Assembly: GCA_004553405.1 (NCBI GenBank)
Contig: SFLO01000062.1
Coordinates: 1 to 5,662 of the forward strand
Source: Coriobacteriaceae bacterium
GTDB lineage: Bacteria; Actinomycetota; Coriobacteriia; Coriobacteriales; QAMH01
Direction of reading: 5' to 3'
Length of the DNA: 5,662 bases
A model generated the notes under the pieces. That model had not been told where the DNA came from and made no database searches. It was given only the letters and a program-made list of their open reading frames with translations. This document shows, one piece after another, positions 5,634 to 5,662 of this stretch. Both the position numbers and the translations under genes were made by a program. How positions within the stretch are numbered: position 1 is the first letter of the stretch; the number at the start of each line of letters is the position of its first letter.

Positions 5634-5662
5634 GTGGATGCGGATATCAAAGCACTGATTGA
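5634..5662 (+). CDS. Start of a gene running off the right edge
   Basis: GTG 5634 follows GAGGAG (5621-5626) at 7 bases, a good ribosome site, and opens a frame beginning MDADIKALI. Only nine complete codons are inside the window, so the product cannot be named. ATG 5638 is rejected as the start because its frame meets TGA within seven codons. The hairpin immediately upstream fits a transcription boundary before it. Confidence 0.5.

Noticed and set aside
1..5662. CRISPR array, tRNA, rRNA or intact insertion sequence
   Set aside because: No regularly spaced direct repeats, tRNA-like cloverleaf, rRNA text or transposase motif was found on either strand by eye.

Overview
The window is GC-rich (roughly 60% by eye) and suggests an anaerobe. 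The radical SAM protein is of the NirJ2/AhbD type, and the MerR-type DNA-binding domain has an 'IQYYDQRGLLPPS' style common in gut Actinobacteria. Class Coriobacteriia is my best guess, but that is inference and no marker gene here proves it.

Layout. The left edge (1-75, minus strand) holds about 25 codons of an unidentified, possibly fibronectin type III-like protein that runs off the window. A MerR-family regulator follows on the plus strand (249-962). Facing it is a minus-strand operon of four genes occupying 925-4795, read from right to left: a NirJ2/AhbD-like radical SAM/SPASM protein (4795-3800), a lipoprotein substrate-binding protein (3766-2777), a FecCD-type permease (2749-1745) and a FecE/BtuD-type ATPase (1761-925). 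Gaps are 33 and 27 bases, and the last two genes overlap by 17 bases. The ATPase and merR genes converge and overlap tail to tail by 38 bases.

How it fits together. The last three genes make a complete type II importer of the family that takes up ferric siderophores, heme, corrinoids or related metal chelates. The first gene belongs to a family known for tetrapyrrole (heme b or d1) side-chain chemistry. Together they suggest import and processing of a tetrapyrrole or other iron complex. In front of the operon is a promoter with the 19-base spacer typical of MerR-activated genes (TTGACC-N19-TAGAGT), with a nested inverted repeat spanning it. This makes the convergent MerR gene a good candidate for its activator, so the window may be a self-contained regulated uptake-plus-radical-SAM module.

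Right end. From 4864 to 5055 I see no gene, but AT-rich AAGCTTT/GGTAAA repeats cluster at 4937-5093. From 5056 to about 5574 the coding signal on the plus strand jumps from one frame to another at an ATGA junction (5289-5292), and the second frame has no stop before a strong hairpin (5581-5611). This is either two coupled small genes or, more likely, a decayed gene. A new gene appears to begin with GTG at 5634 and leaves the window.
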